In this document: piece by piece, positions 35,678 to 43,608 of the stretch | Position numbering within the stretch: position 1 is the stretch's first letter | Layout of the letters: each line of letters starts with the position of its first letter | DNA from: Chryseobacterium shigense | GTDB lineage: Bacteria > Bacteroidota > Bacteroidia > Flavobacteriales > Weeksellaceae | Length of the DNA stretch: 64,000 nucleotides | Assembly: GCF_900156575.1 (NCBI RefSeq) | Contig: NZ_FTNY01000005.1 | Coordinates: forward strand, 124,001-188,000 | Direction: 5' to 3' | Translations under genes and position numbers: made by a program | Notes under the pieces: generated by a model | Database searches by the model: none | What the model was told of the DNA's origin: nothing | The model's input: only the letters and a program-made list of their open reading frames with translations

Positions 35678-36229
35678 ATGGGAGCACCTCATAACATAAA
35701 AAGATACGGAGAAGTCTGGCCGGAGTTTAGAATCCGGCACGGACTTGAAATTTTGAATAAATTAAAAAACAAAGTCACTATATCCGGTGGCTGGGCCTGG
35801 CATTTTATGTCAGAAAAAGGACATACGGAATACAAACATGCCCACGACCATAAGGATATTGATGTTTTTGTGAAAAAAGAAAATGCAGCAGAAGCAGTCA
35901 TGATCCTTCAACGGGAAGGTTTTCAGAAAGTATGGACCCGGTATGATCATCTTCATAGTGAAGAAAATTTCAGGAGATATGAGAAAACGGAAGAACTGGA
36001 AAACGGTAAATCTCATAGAATCACCATAGATTTCTTTGAAAAAAATGATCTGGATACCATTGAGATCAATGGTTTTACTGTTGTTAAGCCTGATGTTTTG
36101 CTGACTTTTTACCGAAACATCCATTCCAGTGATAAATGCTGGGCTGTAATGGCCGCCAAAGACTTGCTGAAAAAAGGAATTGATCCTGTTGGTCATCCGA
36201 AATTAAATGAAATCCCTAAAGTAGATTAA
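35678..36229 (+). CDS. Nucleotidyltransferase-fold protein in the RtcB-PrfH operon
   Basis: A 183-residue protein. The polymerase-beta/MNT-type nucleotidyltransferase pattern is visible: GGWAWHF (about residue 33), KDIDVFV with the D-x-D pair (about 60-62), and a third acidic strand ITIDFFE (about 110). This resembles the aminoglycoside/lincosamide adenylyltransferase superfamily (GG-x-A then R-x-H-x-D-I-D). It ends 1 nt before the prfH ATG, so translation is coupled. In this setting it may process RNA ends or modify a repaired product; the substrate is unknown. Antibiotic resistance is an alternative that context does not favour. Confidence 0.75.
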   Translation: MGAPHNIKRYGEVWPEFRIRHGLEILNKLKNKVTISGGWAWHFMSEKGHTEYKHAHDHKDIDVFVKKENAAEAVMILQREGFQKVWTRYDHLHSEENFRRYEKTEELENGKSHRITIDFFEKNDLDTIEINGFTVVKPDVLLTFYRNIHSSDKCWAVMAAKDLLKKGIDPVGHPKLNEIPKVD

Positions 36230-36230
36230 A

Positions 36231-36929
36231 ATGGAAAAACTCATACAGATAACCTCAGGAAGGGGACCTTTAGAATGCCAGTGGGTAACCGCTAAAGTAC
36301 TGAAAGTCTTTCTTGAAGAAGTGAAAAAAAATACAATCGGTTACGAAATTATTCACCGTGAAAATGGCGATGAAAACCTGACTTTGAAGTCTGCAACCTT
36401 ACTTTTAAAAGCAAAAGAATTGGATGCATTTCTAAAAACATGGTTAGGAAGCATATGCTGGACCGGGAAAAGTACATTCAGGAAACTCCATAAAAGAAGC
36501 AACTGGTTTATCGGTGTTTTCGAGCTGGAAGGGTTGGAGAAGATCAATTTCAATGAAAAAGATATTCAGTTTCAGACTACAAGAAGCCAGGGAAGCGGCG
36601 GCCAGAATGTGAATAAAGTAAATACAGCAGTGCGGGCAGTTCATGTACCCACCGGAGAATGGGTATTCGCGCAGGATTCACGGTCGCAGCTGGAGAATAA
36701 AAAGCTGGCCATTATGCGACTGAAAGAAAAAGTAGCCGCAATTTATATCAAACAGATGGAAAAAAGAATGCAGGACACCTGGAGCAATCATTTGCAGGTG
36801 CAGAGAGGAAATCCGGTCCGTACATTTTCCGGAACAGATTTTAAAAAGAATCATCAGGATAAGTCATTTAAAAAACAGAGAAATATTCTGAAAAAAGAAT
36901 TAAAAAACGACAGACATGACCTTAACTAA
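36231..36929 (+). CDS. prfH: Peptide chain release factor H (PrfH)
   Basis: A 232-residue release-factor homologue without the codon-recognition superdomain of RF1/RF2. The GGQ peptidyl-tRNA hydrolysis motif is at residues 123-125 in RSQGSGGQNVNKV. N-terminal blocks typical of PrfH are present: TSGRGPLECQWV, WTGKSTFRKLHKRSNWF. Published work on PrfH-RtcB pairs shows PrfH releasing nascent peptide from ribosomes stalled by decoding-centre cleavage, after which RtcB reseals 16S rRNA. The start is 1 nt after the nucleotidyltransferase stop, and the 3' end overlaps the TPR gene by 14 nt. Confidence 0.94.
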   Translation: MEKLIQITSGRGPLECQWVTAKVLKVFLEEVKKNTIGYEIIHRENGDENLTLKSATLLLKAKELDAFLKTWLGSICWTGKSTFRKLHKRSNWFIGVFELEGLEKINFNEKDIQFQTTRSQGSGGQNVNKVNTAVRAVHVPTGEWVFAQDSRSQLENKKLAIMRLKEKVAAIYIKQMEKRMQDTWSNHLQVQRGNPVRTFSGTDFKKNHQDKSFKKQRNILKKELKNDRHDLN

Positions 36930-37419
36930 AAGTAAATATTATTTTGAAGCACTGGACAATTATCCATATAGTCTTCCGGATTGCCTGGAAGCATTGAATT
37001 ATGCCCTGTCCTATGACCCTGAAGATGCAGACAGCCTTTGTCTGATGGGAAGGATATACAGTGAAATGCTGACCGACTACGAAAAAGCAAAAATCTATTT
37101 CGAAGAAGCAATGCAGTGTAATGTAGGTAATCTTAATACCTTACCCCATTATATCAAATGTCTGCTGGACAATGAAGATCTGGATGAGGCCGAAAAGCTG
37201 ATCAATTACGCTTTAAAACTCAAAGGCATCGATAAAGTACGGATATTGATTCAGAAATCATTACTGTTTGAGATCAGATGGGAATATAAAAAGGCACTTG
37301 AACCTTTAAAAGAGGCAAAAAAATACAGCTATGATCAGGATGTGATTGATTTTTTGAAGAGTCGCAGGAAAATTGTCATAAATAAAATAGTAAAACCTAA
37401 AAAAAGGGGAAAAAAGTAA
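36916..37419 (+). CDS. TPR-repeat protein, last gene of the RtcB-PrfH operon
   Basis: A 167-residue protein with about three tetratricopeptide-like repeats (ALSYDPEDADSLCLMGRIYSE-type helices, then AKIYFEEAMQCNVGNLNT and EAEKLINYALKL). The C-terminus is very basic (KSRRKIVINKIVKPKKRGKK). The start lies inside the last codons of prfH (14-nt overlap), so it is translationally coupled. TPR proteins are scaffolds; together with the basic tail this suggests a ribosome or RNA-associated adaptor, which is inference. A terminator follows at 37422. Confidence 0.8.
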   Translation: MTLTKSKYYFEALDNYPYSLPDCLEALNYALSYDPEDADSLCLMGRIYSEMLTDYEKAKIYFEEAMQCNVGNLNTLPHYIKCLLDNEDLDEAEKLINYALKLKGIDKVRILIQKSLLFEIRWEYKKALEPLKEAKKYSYDQDVIDFLKSRRKIVINKIVKPKKRGKK

Positions 37420-37421
37420 AC

Positions 37422-37448
37422 AAGGTTGGAAGAAATTCCGGCCTTTTT
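37422..37448 (+). terminator. Terminator of the RtcB-PrfH operon
   Basis: AAGGTTGGAA and TTCCGGCCTT form the stem (two G.T pairs, GAAA loop), followed by TTTTTAC and more T. Confidence 0.85.
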
Positions 37449-37552
37449 ACTTTTTGAAAATAGGCTGTGGAATTGAATGAATAAAAAATATAAATCCTTA
37501 ATTTTGTATTGTAAAGACTCTCAGGAGGGTATTGTTAATAAATAAATGTGGT

Positions 37553-38482
37553 ATGCTGGGGTATATTTATTCTTTTATAAAAAGCCGTAATGGATTGGAT
37601 GAAATAGGATGTGAGAAAAGCCATTTATTCGACGCTTATACCCTTGTTCTTATCGTTATTTTATTATGTAATTGTATTTTAAATTTGTTTTTCGTTGCAC
37701 AGCCTGTATATTCATTAGCTTTTTTTGGGCTGGCGGTATTAATGGCTCTTACATTCCTGTTACCCAATCAAATAAGATTTAATAAGAAGGTATTAACGCT
37801 GATTTTCTTCTCTTTAGGATTAGTCGTATTCTATTGTGATATCGTCAGTGGAAAAGGGGTCATGAATTATCTGTCTTATATATCATTAACGATGGTTTTA
37901 GGCTTTTTTTTTAATTATGATAAAGACAAGACTATTATCTTTATACTCATAGGTATCTACACTGCTTTTTTTTTAATTAATGTTTTTTTTGATCATTCAT
38001 TATTCTCTTCTTTAAATCAACATTTATCTCCCATCCAGCAATATTATGTGAGGATTTATAAAGTGATTGAAATTTCATTATGCACATTCACCGGAATTTA
38101 TTTTGTCCATCGGAAGGAGAAACTCATCATTAAATTTCACGTAGAAAAGCAAAAATTAAATGAGCTTGTAAAAAAGACGGATAAAATACCTTTTTCCCGA
38201 AATCTTTATGAGTTGGCAATGGAAAGAAATTCTTTATTTATTGTTTATTTTAAATCTCAATTTCCCGATTTTTTTGAAAATATTTTAAAGGCTCATCCCA
38301 ATATTGTATCGTCAGAATTAGAAATATGTGCGCTGTTACATCTTAATTTAAGTACCAAAGAAATTGCTGTGGCTACAAATTCTACCATACGATCTGTTGA
38401 AAATAAAAAATATAGAATACGTAAAAAACTAAATATTCCCATTGAGATAGATACGAATTTATACATTATCAATAATTTTTAA
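37553..38482 (+). CDS. Membrane-bound LuxR-type transcriptional regulator
   Basis: A 309-residue protein starting at ATG 37553 (MLGYIYSF); an in-frame TTG at 37532 is possible. Residues about 25-190 contain five or six membrane segments, followed by a short cytoplasmic linker and a LuxR/GerE helix-turn-helix at the C-terminus (LHLNLSTKEIAVATNSTIRSVENKKYRIRKKL-like, key blocks STKEIA and SVENKKYRIRKKL). No phosphorylation receiver is present. The architecture suggests a one-component sensor that binds DNA from the membrane. The surface protein gene at 38613 is a candidate target. An AGGAGG at 37523 is an unusual Shine-Dalgarno-like string in this phylum. Confidence 0.8.
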   Translation: MLGYIYSFIKSRNGLDEIGCEKSHLFDAYTLVLIVILLCNCILNLFFVAQPVYSLAFFGLAVLMALTFLLPNQIRFNKKVLTLIFFSLGLVVFYCDIVSGKGVMNYLSYISLTMVLGFFFNYDKDKTIIFILIGIYTAFFLINVFFDHSLFSSLNQHLSPIQQYYVRIYKVIEISLCTFTGIYFVHRKEKLIIKFHVEKQKLNELVKKTDKIPFSRNLYELAMERNSLFIVYFKSQFPDFFENILKAHPNIVSSELEICALLHLNLSTKEIAVATNSTIRSVENKKYRIRKKLNIPIEIDTNLYIINNF

Positions 38483-38576
38483 TTCATTTTGTTTATAATG
38501 AATATAATTTACTGGTTTTTAGTTACATGAGTATATGTGAGTACCCTTATTTTCTCTGGATTTTCTCCTGATAGTA

Positions 38577-38584
38577 TAGATTTG
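38577..38584 (+). promoter_or_regulatory. -7 box for the surface protein gene
   Basis: TAGATTTG matches TAnnTTTG and lies 28 nt before ATG 38613. No good -33 element was found. Confidence 0.45.
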
Positions 38585-38612
38585 CGACAAGACAAATTAA
38601 ACTAACAACATT

Positions 38613-39857
38613 ATGAGAAAATTTTTTTTTGGATCCTTTTTGTTACTATCATTCTATTCTTTTGGGCAAGTAGGAATCAATACTTCAAATCCTCAGGGGA
38701 TTTTTAATGTAGACGGAGCCAGGGATAATCCCGTTACGGGGATTCCGTCAGCAGACCAGCAAAATAATGATTTTGTTGTAACCAATACAGGCAGTGTAGG
38801 AGTAGGTATAACTGCTCCTGATAATAGTGCAAAGCTTGATGTTGCATCCTCTGATAAAGGGGTCCTGTTACCTAGAATAGCACTAGAAAGTGCCACAGAT
38901 CAGACCACTATTCCTTCACCGGCTAAAGGTCTTTTAATCTATAATACCGGAACGGCAGGGCTTAATTATACCGGCTATGTTTTTTGGAGCGGAACAGAAT
39001 GGAGAACTTTTAATAATTCCTCTACCAATGTGGGGACTTTGGGAGCTATCACATGTAATAGTGCAAGTTTATCACCCTATTCTTATACAGTAGGAACACC
39101 CTACAATGGGTCGATGACAATTCCTTATGTAGGAGGAAACGGGGGAACATATCCTGCCCAGACCATAGGACCTATAAACGGACTTACAGCCACCCTTATA
39201 TCCGGAAACTTCAATACGGGTCCCGGAAATCTGGTCTATGCAGTATCAGGAACTTCTACGGTGGCCAGCCCTGTAAGTACTACTTTTCCTATAAGTATTG
39301 GAGGGCAGTCCTGTAATGCAGAGGTAGGTAAAGGAAGTACACTTGATATCGGAGGAATTTCCGCCAATACTTATTTTGTCAATGCCAGTGCGATGACCTC
39401 GGGTAAATATTTTTCAGATAACGTTAAATATGGGGCTACAATGCCCTTTATTGACGGGATTATGTTTGATATTATTTCTGTAAATGCGAACTTATATAAG
39501 CCAATTTTGAAAAATGTATCAGGAAATACGGTTGTGGTCCATATTAATACGGCTGCACATTCGGTAAATGAAGGTCGTCAGCTCATAGGTCTTAGCATGG
39601 CTCCAAATGTAGAACAGGGAATAGATGCGAATGATATTGTTTACTGGCAGGGACCAGCGGGATCAGGTACATCCGTAGCACCGGTTAACGGGACTAATTT
39701 TCTTGCTGAAGTAACAGAATTATTTTTATCCGTAAGAGTTTCTATAGGTAACGGAACAACGATCCCGGATACTTATAGATTTTATAGATTCTTATATCAA
39801 GTAGTGCAGTTTAATAATGAAAAGGTTTTATTTACAACATTACAAAGAGTTCTGTAA
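38613..39857 (+). CDS. Secreted surface protein of unknown function
   Basis: A 414-residue protein with a signal peptide (MRKFFFGSFLLLSFYSFGQ) and an N-terminal block typical of Bacteroidota tail-fibre-like surface proteins (VGINTSNPQGIFNVDG, AKLDVASSDKGVLLPR, PAKGLLIYNTG, YVFWSGTEWR). The rest is Gly/Thr/Asn-rich and beta-strand-like. No T9SS sorting domain is visible at the C-terminus (it ends in LFTTLQRVL). Function and binding target are unknown. It follows the membrane LuxR regulator by 130 bp and has its own -7 box. Confidence 0.75.
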   Translation: MRKFFFGSFLLLSFYSFGQVGINTSNPQGIFNVDGARDNPVTGIPSADQQNNDFVVTNTGSVGVGITAPDNSAKLDVASSDKGVLLPRIALESATDQTTIPSPAKGLLIYNTGTAGLNYTGYVFWSGTEWRTFNNSSTNVGTLGAITCNSASLSPYSYTVGTPYNGSMTIPYVGGNGGTYPAQTIGPINGLTATLISGNFNTGPGNLVYAVSGTSTVASPVSTTFPISIGGQSCNAEVGKGSTLDIGGISANTYFVNASAMTSGKYFSDNVKYGATMPFIDGIMFDIISVNANLYKPILKNVSGNTVVVHINTAAHSVNEGRQLIGLSMAPNVEQGIDANDIVYWQGPAGSGTSVAPVNGTNFLAEVTELFLSVRVSIGNGTTIPDTYRFYRFLYQVVQFNNEKVLFTTLQRVL

Positions 39858-39921
39858 CAATATTATTTCAATAATCGGGTAGGGACTGCATTTTTTCCTT
39901 CAAAACACAAATTTATATATA

Positions 39922-39961
39922 GTATTTTGAGTCACTTGCTTAGTTAAGTGCCTCAAAATAC
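39922..39961 (+). terminator. Long inverted repeat downstream of the surface protein gene
   Basis: GTATTTTGAG-T-CACTT pairs with AAGTG-C-CTCAAAATAC: 15 base pairs with one mismatch and an 8-nt loop. There is no T tract, so it may be a processing or stabilising hairpin rather than a true terminator. The 291-base gap 39858-40148 otherwise holds only the hairpin at 40104. Confidence 0.45.
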
Positions 39962-40103
39962 GAAAACACAGGTTTCCCAAGTGCATTACAGCCCCGAAAA
40001 ATGATAGAGATATAAGAAATAAGCGCGTGACAATTGATACAATCAATGTTTAAAAACATCCTGTTTTAAGATTTATAAATACGCGAAATTTTAGACAATT
40101 ATC

Positions 40104-40136
40104 AAAATAGAAGACCAAATAGGTCTTCTATTTTTG
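40104..40136 (+). promoter_or_regulatory. Perfect hairpin containing a -7 box, before the epimerase gene
   Basis: AAAATAGAAGACC (40104-40116) and GGTCTTCTATTTT (40122-40134) form a perfect 13-bp stem with a 5-nt loop. The 3' arm carries TATTTTTG (40129-40136), a -7 box 12 nt before the ATG. It resembles the arrangement at 7700-7749. Confidence 0.5.
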
Positions 40137-40148
40137 TAGCTTTAAGAG

Positions 40149-41141
40149 ATGAAACTGTATTTTGAACATAAAACGCTTCAGCTAAAAGAGACTTTCTCCA
40201 TTGCCTATGGAAATTATGACAAAAGAGAAGCTTTGCTTGTAGAACTAACTTATTTAGACAGTAAAGGATATGGTGAATGTGTTGCTATAGATTATTATCA
40301 CATAGATTTGAAGAACTTTATCATCAGATTAAAGGAAATACAACCTTTACTTGAAAAACAGACAATTACCCATCCTACAGAATTTTTTCTTTTTCTTTCA
40401 GGGCTCAGGCTGCATCCATTTTTGATGTCTGCCTTGGATTGTGCCTATTGGGATCTGTTTGGAAAGCTGGAAAACAAAAGCTTTGTTGAGCTGAATCATA
40501 TTCCTTCTCAGGACTTAATAGAAAGTTCCATTACTATTTCCGTAGCGGATATTGAGGATCAGATCAGGAAAATAGAGAACAGCAGCTGGAACAGGTTTAA
40601 AGTAAAATGTAAAGGACTGAATAAAGACAATATTGAAAAATTATTAAGGTTAAATAGGAATATAGCATTAGATTCCAATGCCAGTTTTACAGATCAGGAT
40701 TGCCTCTGGCTTCAGGAATCAAAAATGATGACTCAATTTTCATATCTGGAACAGCCAAGACCAATAGGAAATTACAGAATATTAAATAAAGAAAGTTTTG
40801 TAAACTGGATGGCAGACGAAGACTGTCAGGACCTTAACGCTCTTGATGAGTTGCTGCCTTACTATAAAAGTGTCAATATCAAACTGCTGAAGTGCGGAGG
40901 TCTGACTCCGGCGCTGGAAATGATCAGAAGAGCAAAAGAGTTGGGATATCGTATCATGATCGGGTGTATGACAGAATCTACCGTTGGTATTTCCGCAGGC
41001 TGTGCACTCGCAGGACTTGTAGATTTTGCCGATCTGGATGGAGCGAACCTGATCTCCAATGATCCGGCGGTAGGAAATTATGTAGAAAATGGAAAAATAA
41101 TCCAATCCGGAAAACCCGGATTGGGAATAGTTTTAAAATAA
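40149..41141 (+). CDS. Dipeptide epimerase (enolase superfamily, L-Ala-D/L-Glu type)
   Basis: A 330-residue enolase-superfamily enzyme. The K-x-K acid/base pair is in FKVKCKG, metal ligands lie in LDSNASF, YLEQP and ADED, and the opposite-face lysine is in VNIKLLKCGGL. The C-terminal IGCMTESTVGISAGC and FADLDGANLISNDP blocks are typical of Ala-Glu/dipeptide epimerases, which act in murein peptide recycling. A muconate-cycloisomerase or o-succinylbenzoate synthase role is possible but less consistent with GCMTES. Cytoplasmic. Length is slightly below the family's usual 340-360 residues. Confidence 0.85.
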   Translation: MKLYFEHKTLQLKETFSIAYGNYDKREALLVELTYLDSKGYGECVAIDYYHIDLKNFIIRLKEIQPLLEKQTITHPTEFFLFLSGLRLHPFLMSALDCAYWDLFGKLENKSFVELNHIPSQDLIESSITISVADIEDQIRKIENSSWNRFKVKCKGLNKDNIEKLLRLNRNIALDSNASFTDQDCLWLQESKMMTQFSYLEQPRPIGNYRILNKESFVNWMADEDCQDLNALDELLPYYKSVNIKLLKCGGLTPALEMIRRAKELGYRIMIGCMTESTVGISAGCALAGLVDFADLDGANLISNDPAVGNYVENGKIIQSGKPGLGIVLK

Positions 41142-41152
41142 GCTGTAGAGAG

Positions 41153-41201
41153 TTATGAGTGATGAGTTATAAGTTATGAGTGATGTATACCTGTGCTCTC
41201 C
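41153..41201. repeat. Short tandem microrepeat
   Basis: Degenerate copies of a GAGTTATGAGTGAT-type unit, with GAGTTATAAGTTATGAGTGAT next to it, in the gap between the epimerase and cytochrome genes. Probably an intergenic low-complexity repeat without function. Confidence 0.4.
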
Positions 41202-41229
41202 AACGCTAACTCACATGAACTCTAAAACA

Positions 41230-41517
41230 CTACTTCTTATTCACAGAAATCAGATAATCATAAACCATCTGGTGCTGTTCGTCGCTTAATTTAGCTTTAG
41301 GAGCCATTCTGCTTAATGTTTTGACCCATCCCTGATCATCGTGCTTGGCAGGATCAGGAAGTTTGTGGCACCGGGAGCATGAGTTTTCAAAAATAGTTTT
41401 CCCCTGAACCAGCTGTTCAGACGCAGTATATTTGGGGCCTGTTACAGCAGTACTTTTAGGCCCGCATGATACCATTAATAGAGCACCTGCCGCCATACTT
41501 AAGATTACTTTTTTCAT
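41230..41517 (-). CDS. Small cytochrome c lipoprotein, tandem paralogue 2
   Basis: A 95-residue protein with a lipoprotein signal (LLMVSCG, lipobox Cys at about residue 18) and a single heme-binding CSRCH. A late methionine in MAPKAKLSDEQHQ is a candidate sixth ligand. It is homologous to the next upstream gene (41540-41830), which begins 22 nt before it in transcription order, so both are in one operon. Predicted to be a lipid-anchored periplasmic or outer-membrane-facing electron carrier. Partner oxidase not seen in this window. Confidence 0.85.
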   Translation of the reverse strand: MKKVILSMAAGALLMVSCGPKSTAVTGPKYTASEQLVQGKTIFENSCSRCHKLPDPAKHDDQGWVKTLSRMAPKAKLSDEQHQMVYDYLISVNKK

Positions 41518-41539
41518 ACCCTTATTTTGATTTGGTTGG

Positions 41540-41830
41540 TTATTTTTTCACGGAAACAATATAGTCATAAACCCACTGATGCTGTTCATCTGTCAATTTT
41601 GCTTTAGGAGCCATAGAATTCATAATTCCTACCCATTGTACAGAGGTATGTGCTGCCGGATCTGGTAACTTGTGGCATCTTCCACAAGCATTTTCAAAGA
41701 TGGTCTTACCCTGTGCTATTTGTTCTGCCGTAGAAACAGCAGGTCCCATAGGTGCGGCTGTGGAGGCTTTCGGTGTGCAAGACGTTAGTAGAATGCTGGT
41801 CAGTAGTGCAGCAGCAGATATTTTTTTCAT
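41540..41830 (-). CDS. Small cytochrome c lipoprotein, tandem paralogue 1
   Basis: A 96-residue protein with a lipoprotein signal (ILLTSCT) and a heme site CGRCH. It aligns along nearly the whole mature length with the following gene: QGKTIFENACGRCHKLPDPA against QGKTIFENSCSRCHKLPDPA, and MAPKAKLTDEQHQ near the end. It is the promoter-proximal member of the pair. A single-heme monodomain cytochrome c; function as an electron shuttle is inferred from the motif. Confidence 0.87.
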   Translation of the reverse strand: MKKISAAALLTSILLTSCTPKASTAAPMGPAVSTAEQIAQGKTIFENACGRCHKLPDPAAHTSVQWVGIMNSMAPKAKLTDEQHQWVYDYIVSVKK

Positions 41831-41957
41831 GTTTCTTTATTTTGATTCCTAACAAATGTAGGAATTTCCCTATCCTGTCAATGAAATGACGGCTAGTTTT
41901 AATTTAGAAAAAATAAAATTAATGCCTGTTTGTATGGAAGTTTGAAGGTTATTTTTA

Positions 41958-41965
41958 TACTTTTG
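41958..41965 (+). promoter_or_regulatory. -7 box for meaB
   Basis: TACTTTTG, ending 5 nt before the ATG, implies a very short or no 5' UTR. No ideally spaced -33 element. Confidence 0.4.
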
Positions 41966-41970
41966 AATCA

Positions 41971-42954
41971 ATGAAATTTTCTACAGAAGAACTCATCGAT
42001 GGAATACGGTCAGGAAATAAACGTCTGATCGCAAAAGCTATTACATTAGTTGAAAGCAAAAAAGCTGAACACAGAACTCAGGCAGAAGAACTACTGAAAC
42101 ACATCATGCCTCTTACCGGAAACTCTATCAGAGTGGGGATCACAGGAGTGCCAGGTGCCGGAAAATCTACATTTATTGAAAATTTCGGAAGACTGGCCAT
42201 TGCTAATGGAAAGAAAGTAGCTGTTCTGGCTATTGATCCCAGTTCTTCCATCAACAAAGGAAGCATTTTGGGAGACAAAACCAGAATGGAAGAGCTTGCC
42301 AAAGAAGAAAATGCTTTTATACGTCCGTCCCCAAGTTCCGGATTTTTGGGAGGAGTTGCCAATACTACTTTTGAGACCATGATGATCTGCGAAGCGGCTG
42401 GATATGACTATATTCTGATCGAAACCGTAGGGGTAGGGCAGTCAGAAGTACTGGTGTCTGATATTACCGATGTTTTTCTGTTTTTGAAGATCATTGGTGG
42501 TGGAGACGAGCTGCAGGGGATTAAAAGAGGAATTATGGAAATGGTAGACCTTATTTTTATCAATAAAGTAGATAAGGACAATCTTCAGAAAGCAAAAAAT
42601 ACAAGACTGGAGTTGAAACGTGCCCTTGACTTTATTCCTCCCAAAGAGAAAGGCTGGAAGATCCCGGTTTTATTAGGCTCTACACTTTATAATGAGGGTC
42701 TGGGTGAGGTTTATACCAAAATCTATGAATTCATAGATCTGAAAAACAAAAGCAACCGCTTTCATGAGGTTCGTACCCAACAGGCGGAAAAACGCTTTGA
42801 ATATTGGGTTCAGGAGTATATTCTGGCGATGATGAAAAGAAGCCATTCGGTAGAAGAAGCCTATCTGCACCACAAAAAAAATGCTTCAGAAATGGTTTCT
42901 AATCCAAGCTCTGAAGCAAAAATATTTGTTGAAAAATTCTTATCTAAAGATTAA
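41971..42954 (+). CDS. meaB: Methylmalonyl-CoA mutase-associated GTPase MeaB
   Basis: A 327-residue G3E-family GTPase that protects and reactivates methylmalonyl-CoA mutase by gating cobalamin loading. Walker A is GVPGAGKST (residues about 56-64). AIDPSSSINKGSILGDKTRM covers the switch/metal region, ETVGVGQSEV is the G3 block, and NKVD is the guanine-specificity motif. The C-terminal arm for dimerisation is present. Its mutase partner (29849-31969) lies 10 kb upstream. The stop codon overlaps that of the convergent gene at 42951. Confidence 0.95.
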   Translation: MKFSTEELIDGIRSGNKRLIAKAITLVESKKAEHRTQAEELLKHIMPLTGNSIRVGITGVPGAGKSTFIENFGRLAIANGKKVAVLAIDPSSSINKGSILGDKTRMEELAKEENAFIRPSPSSGFLGGVANTTFETMMICEAAGYDYILIETVGVGQSEVLVSDITDVFLFLKIIGGGDELQGIKRGIMEMVDLIFINKVDKDNLQKAKNTRLELKRALDFIPPKEKGWKIPVLLGSTLYNEGLGEVYTKIYEFIDLKNKSNRFHEVRTQQAEKRFEYWVQEYILAMMKRSHSVEEAYLHHKKNASEMVSNPSSEAKIFVEKFLSKD

Positions 42955-43502
42955 AGTTCATCTTTCTTTTTAGCTGTTTCTTCATTTTTTGAAACATATC
43001 CATCATAGGTGATCGGTTGTCTGTCATTACTTCTCATAGAAACAAATGCTTTCCCGTTTTTAAAAATCTCTATATTAATTTCATCAACGTTTCCCACATC
43101 TGTAGGTTTGATCTTTACCGTCCAGTTTCCCTTTTTGTTTTGCGATTTAGTGACTGTGAAATCTTTTGAAATAAAGCGGTAACTGTTATTCGCAGTATTG
43201 TAAGAGGCGTTGAATAATCTTCCAAAATAAGGAAGAACGACTTCCAAATTATTTTTCTTAAGTTCAATGGTGTAATTTTCACCATCCAGTTGAAGCATTC
43301 TTGCGGAAGGTGCATTTTGAATAGAACCCATTACATTAATCACTTCGTAGTTCATAGGGTTTGCCCGTTGAGCATGAAAAGTAAATTCTTCGGAATCTAC
43401 CAGTGCGTCTACTGTTTTGGAGTCTACCGAAGCCTGCGAAGAGCAACTTTGAAAGAAGAAAAGAAATCCAAAAATAAATATAAGTGAAATATACTTTTTC
43501 AT
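42951..43502 (-). CDS. DUF4251-type lipoprotein
   Basis: A 183-residue lipoprotein starting at ATG 43502 (MKKYISLIF) with lipobox FFFQSC. The frame is open for another 70 residues upstream, but that part overlaps the start of the divergent M48 gene and has no signal peptide. The mature domain (EEFTFHAQRANPMNYEV, VVLPYFGRLFNASYN, FKNGKAFVSMRSNDR) fits the DUF4251 family of Bacteroidota periplasmic proteins with unknown function. The stop codon overlaps the meaB stop in convergent orientation. Confidence 0.82.
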   Translation of the reverse strand: MKKYISLIFIFGFLFFFQSCSSQASVDSKTVDALVDSEEFTFHAQRANPMNYEVINVMGSIQNAPSARMLQLDGENYTIELKKNNLEVVLPYFGRLFNASYNTANNSYRFISKDFTVTKSQNKKGNWTVKIKPTDVGNVDEINIEIFKNGKAFVSMRSNDRQPITYDGYVSKNEETAKKKDEL

Positions 43503-43608
43503 AACCGTAATTATTGTTAAATTTAAATAGCAAAATGTATGCAAATATATCCCTTCTCGACCGTTTTGGAATAAAAATTGTAAATGTTGAATTATTAACA
43601 CTCGAAAT

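Noticed and set aside
35678..36229. Antibiotic-resistance adenylyltransferase.
   Set aside because: Only the general nucleotidyltransferase pattern is visible. The gene is translationally coupled to prfH, so a role in RNA repair fits better; resistance is not supported.
37523..37534. Shine-Dalgarno AGGAGG followed by a TTG start at 37532 for the LuxR-type gene.
   Set aside because: Only 3 nt separate AGGAGG from the TTG and Bacteroidota rarely rely on such sites; ATG 37553 is preferred, although the TTG cannot be excluded.
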